DNA of 38,653 bases, from the IMG/VR virus record IMGVR_UViG_3300046028_005281, positions 1 to 38,653 of that record; one strand, written 5' to 3'. Every line of letters starts with the position of its first letter. Positions within the stretch are counted from its first letter, which is position 1. Positions 38,597 to 38,653 of the stretch are shown here, one piece after another. The stretch comes from a virus. The notes below the pieces were generated by a model. It was not told the origin of the DNA, did no database searches, and saw only the letters and a list, made by a program, of their open reading frames with translations. The translations under genes were made by a program, and so were the position numbers.

Positions 38597-38653
38597 TTGT
38601 TGATTACCTTTGAAATACGATTTTTTACGCGAATGGCTTGAGAGCGCTTCTCC
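38597..38653 (-). other. Window end, probable cos or junction region
   Basis: Non-coding sequence upstream of terS. If the ends join, 110 bp separate HNH and terS, where HK97-like phages have cos. TTGAGAGCG occurs at 38638-38646 and again at 5-13 of the window, so the joined region would hold two direct copies about 20 bp apart. Confidence 0.4.

Overview
The window looks like the complete, excised or virion genome of a temperate, lambda-like siphovirus of a Gram-negative host. The module order is that of a lambdoid phage. An HK97-type head set (TerS, TerL, portal, ClpP-like protease, capsid with delta domain) is followed by a long tape-measure gene with no sheath genes, so the tail is long and non-contractile. 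A holin, SAR endolysin and Rz/Rz1 set implies an outer membrane. The phage carries a 49-bp copy of the 3' half of a tRNA-Arg(ACG) gene beside its integrase. The phage gene families and tRNA sequence suggest a betaproteobacterium (Burkholderiales-like), but this is inference. The attachment site lies inside the phage map with phage genes on both sides and no host genes, so this is not an integrated prophage.

Layout. (1) 5043 to 460, minus strand: the operon starting at cro (equivalent to lambda PR). It holds a CII-position regulator, NinB, an HNH-like nuclease, a wHTH protein, O-like and P-like replication proteins, RusA, small proteins and a Q-like candidate regulator, and ends at two tandem terminators. 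(2) 5044 to 6590: the immunity region. It contains four 15-bp palindromic operators, a self-cleaving CI repressor and, in the position of lambda rexAB, a membrane-anchored HIRAN-like protein, then a strong terminator. (3) 6558 to 14841, plus strand: the PL-type operon. It holds Bet, a YqaJ exonuclease fused to a long helical tail, SSB, a tandem-wHTH protein, HNH and GIY-YIG nucleases, DUF3310, several tiny ORFs, a DUF4224 excisionase-position protein and the tyrosine integrase. (4) 14842 to 15123: attP with four TGGGACA arm-site candidates. (5) 38596 down to 15124, minus strand: packaging, head, tail, host-binding proteins, a GNAT enzyme, an HTH-metallophosphoesterase and lysis.

How it works together. 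CI binding at both operator pairs would silence cro and the PL-type operon while CI and the HIRAN protein stay expressed. On induction the two early operons supply replication and recombination functions. The leftward early operon runs through its Q-like gene to tandem terminators and then, if the ends are joined, through HNH into the terminase genes. The late operon is studded with intrinsic terminators, one even inside the protease reading frame, which fits processive antitermination.

The most interesting points are the rex-position HIRAN membrane protein, a clear lambda G/GT-like programmed frameshift preceded by an 11-bp hairpin abutting the ribosome-binding site, near-leaderless cro and cI start sites, a structured non-coding stretch between ssb and the next gene, and a domain inserted into the YadA-like repeats of the tail fibre.
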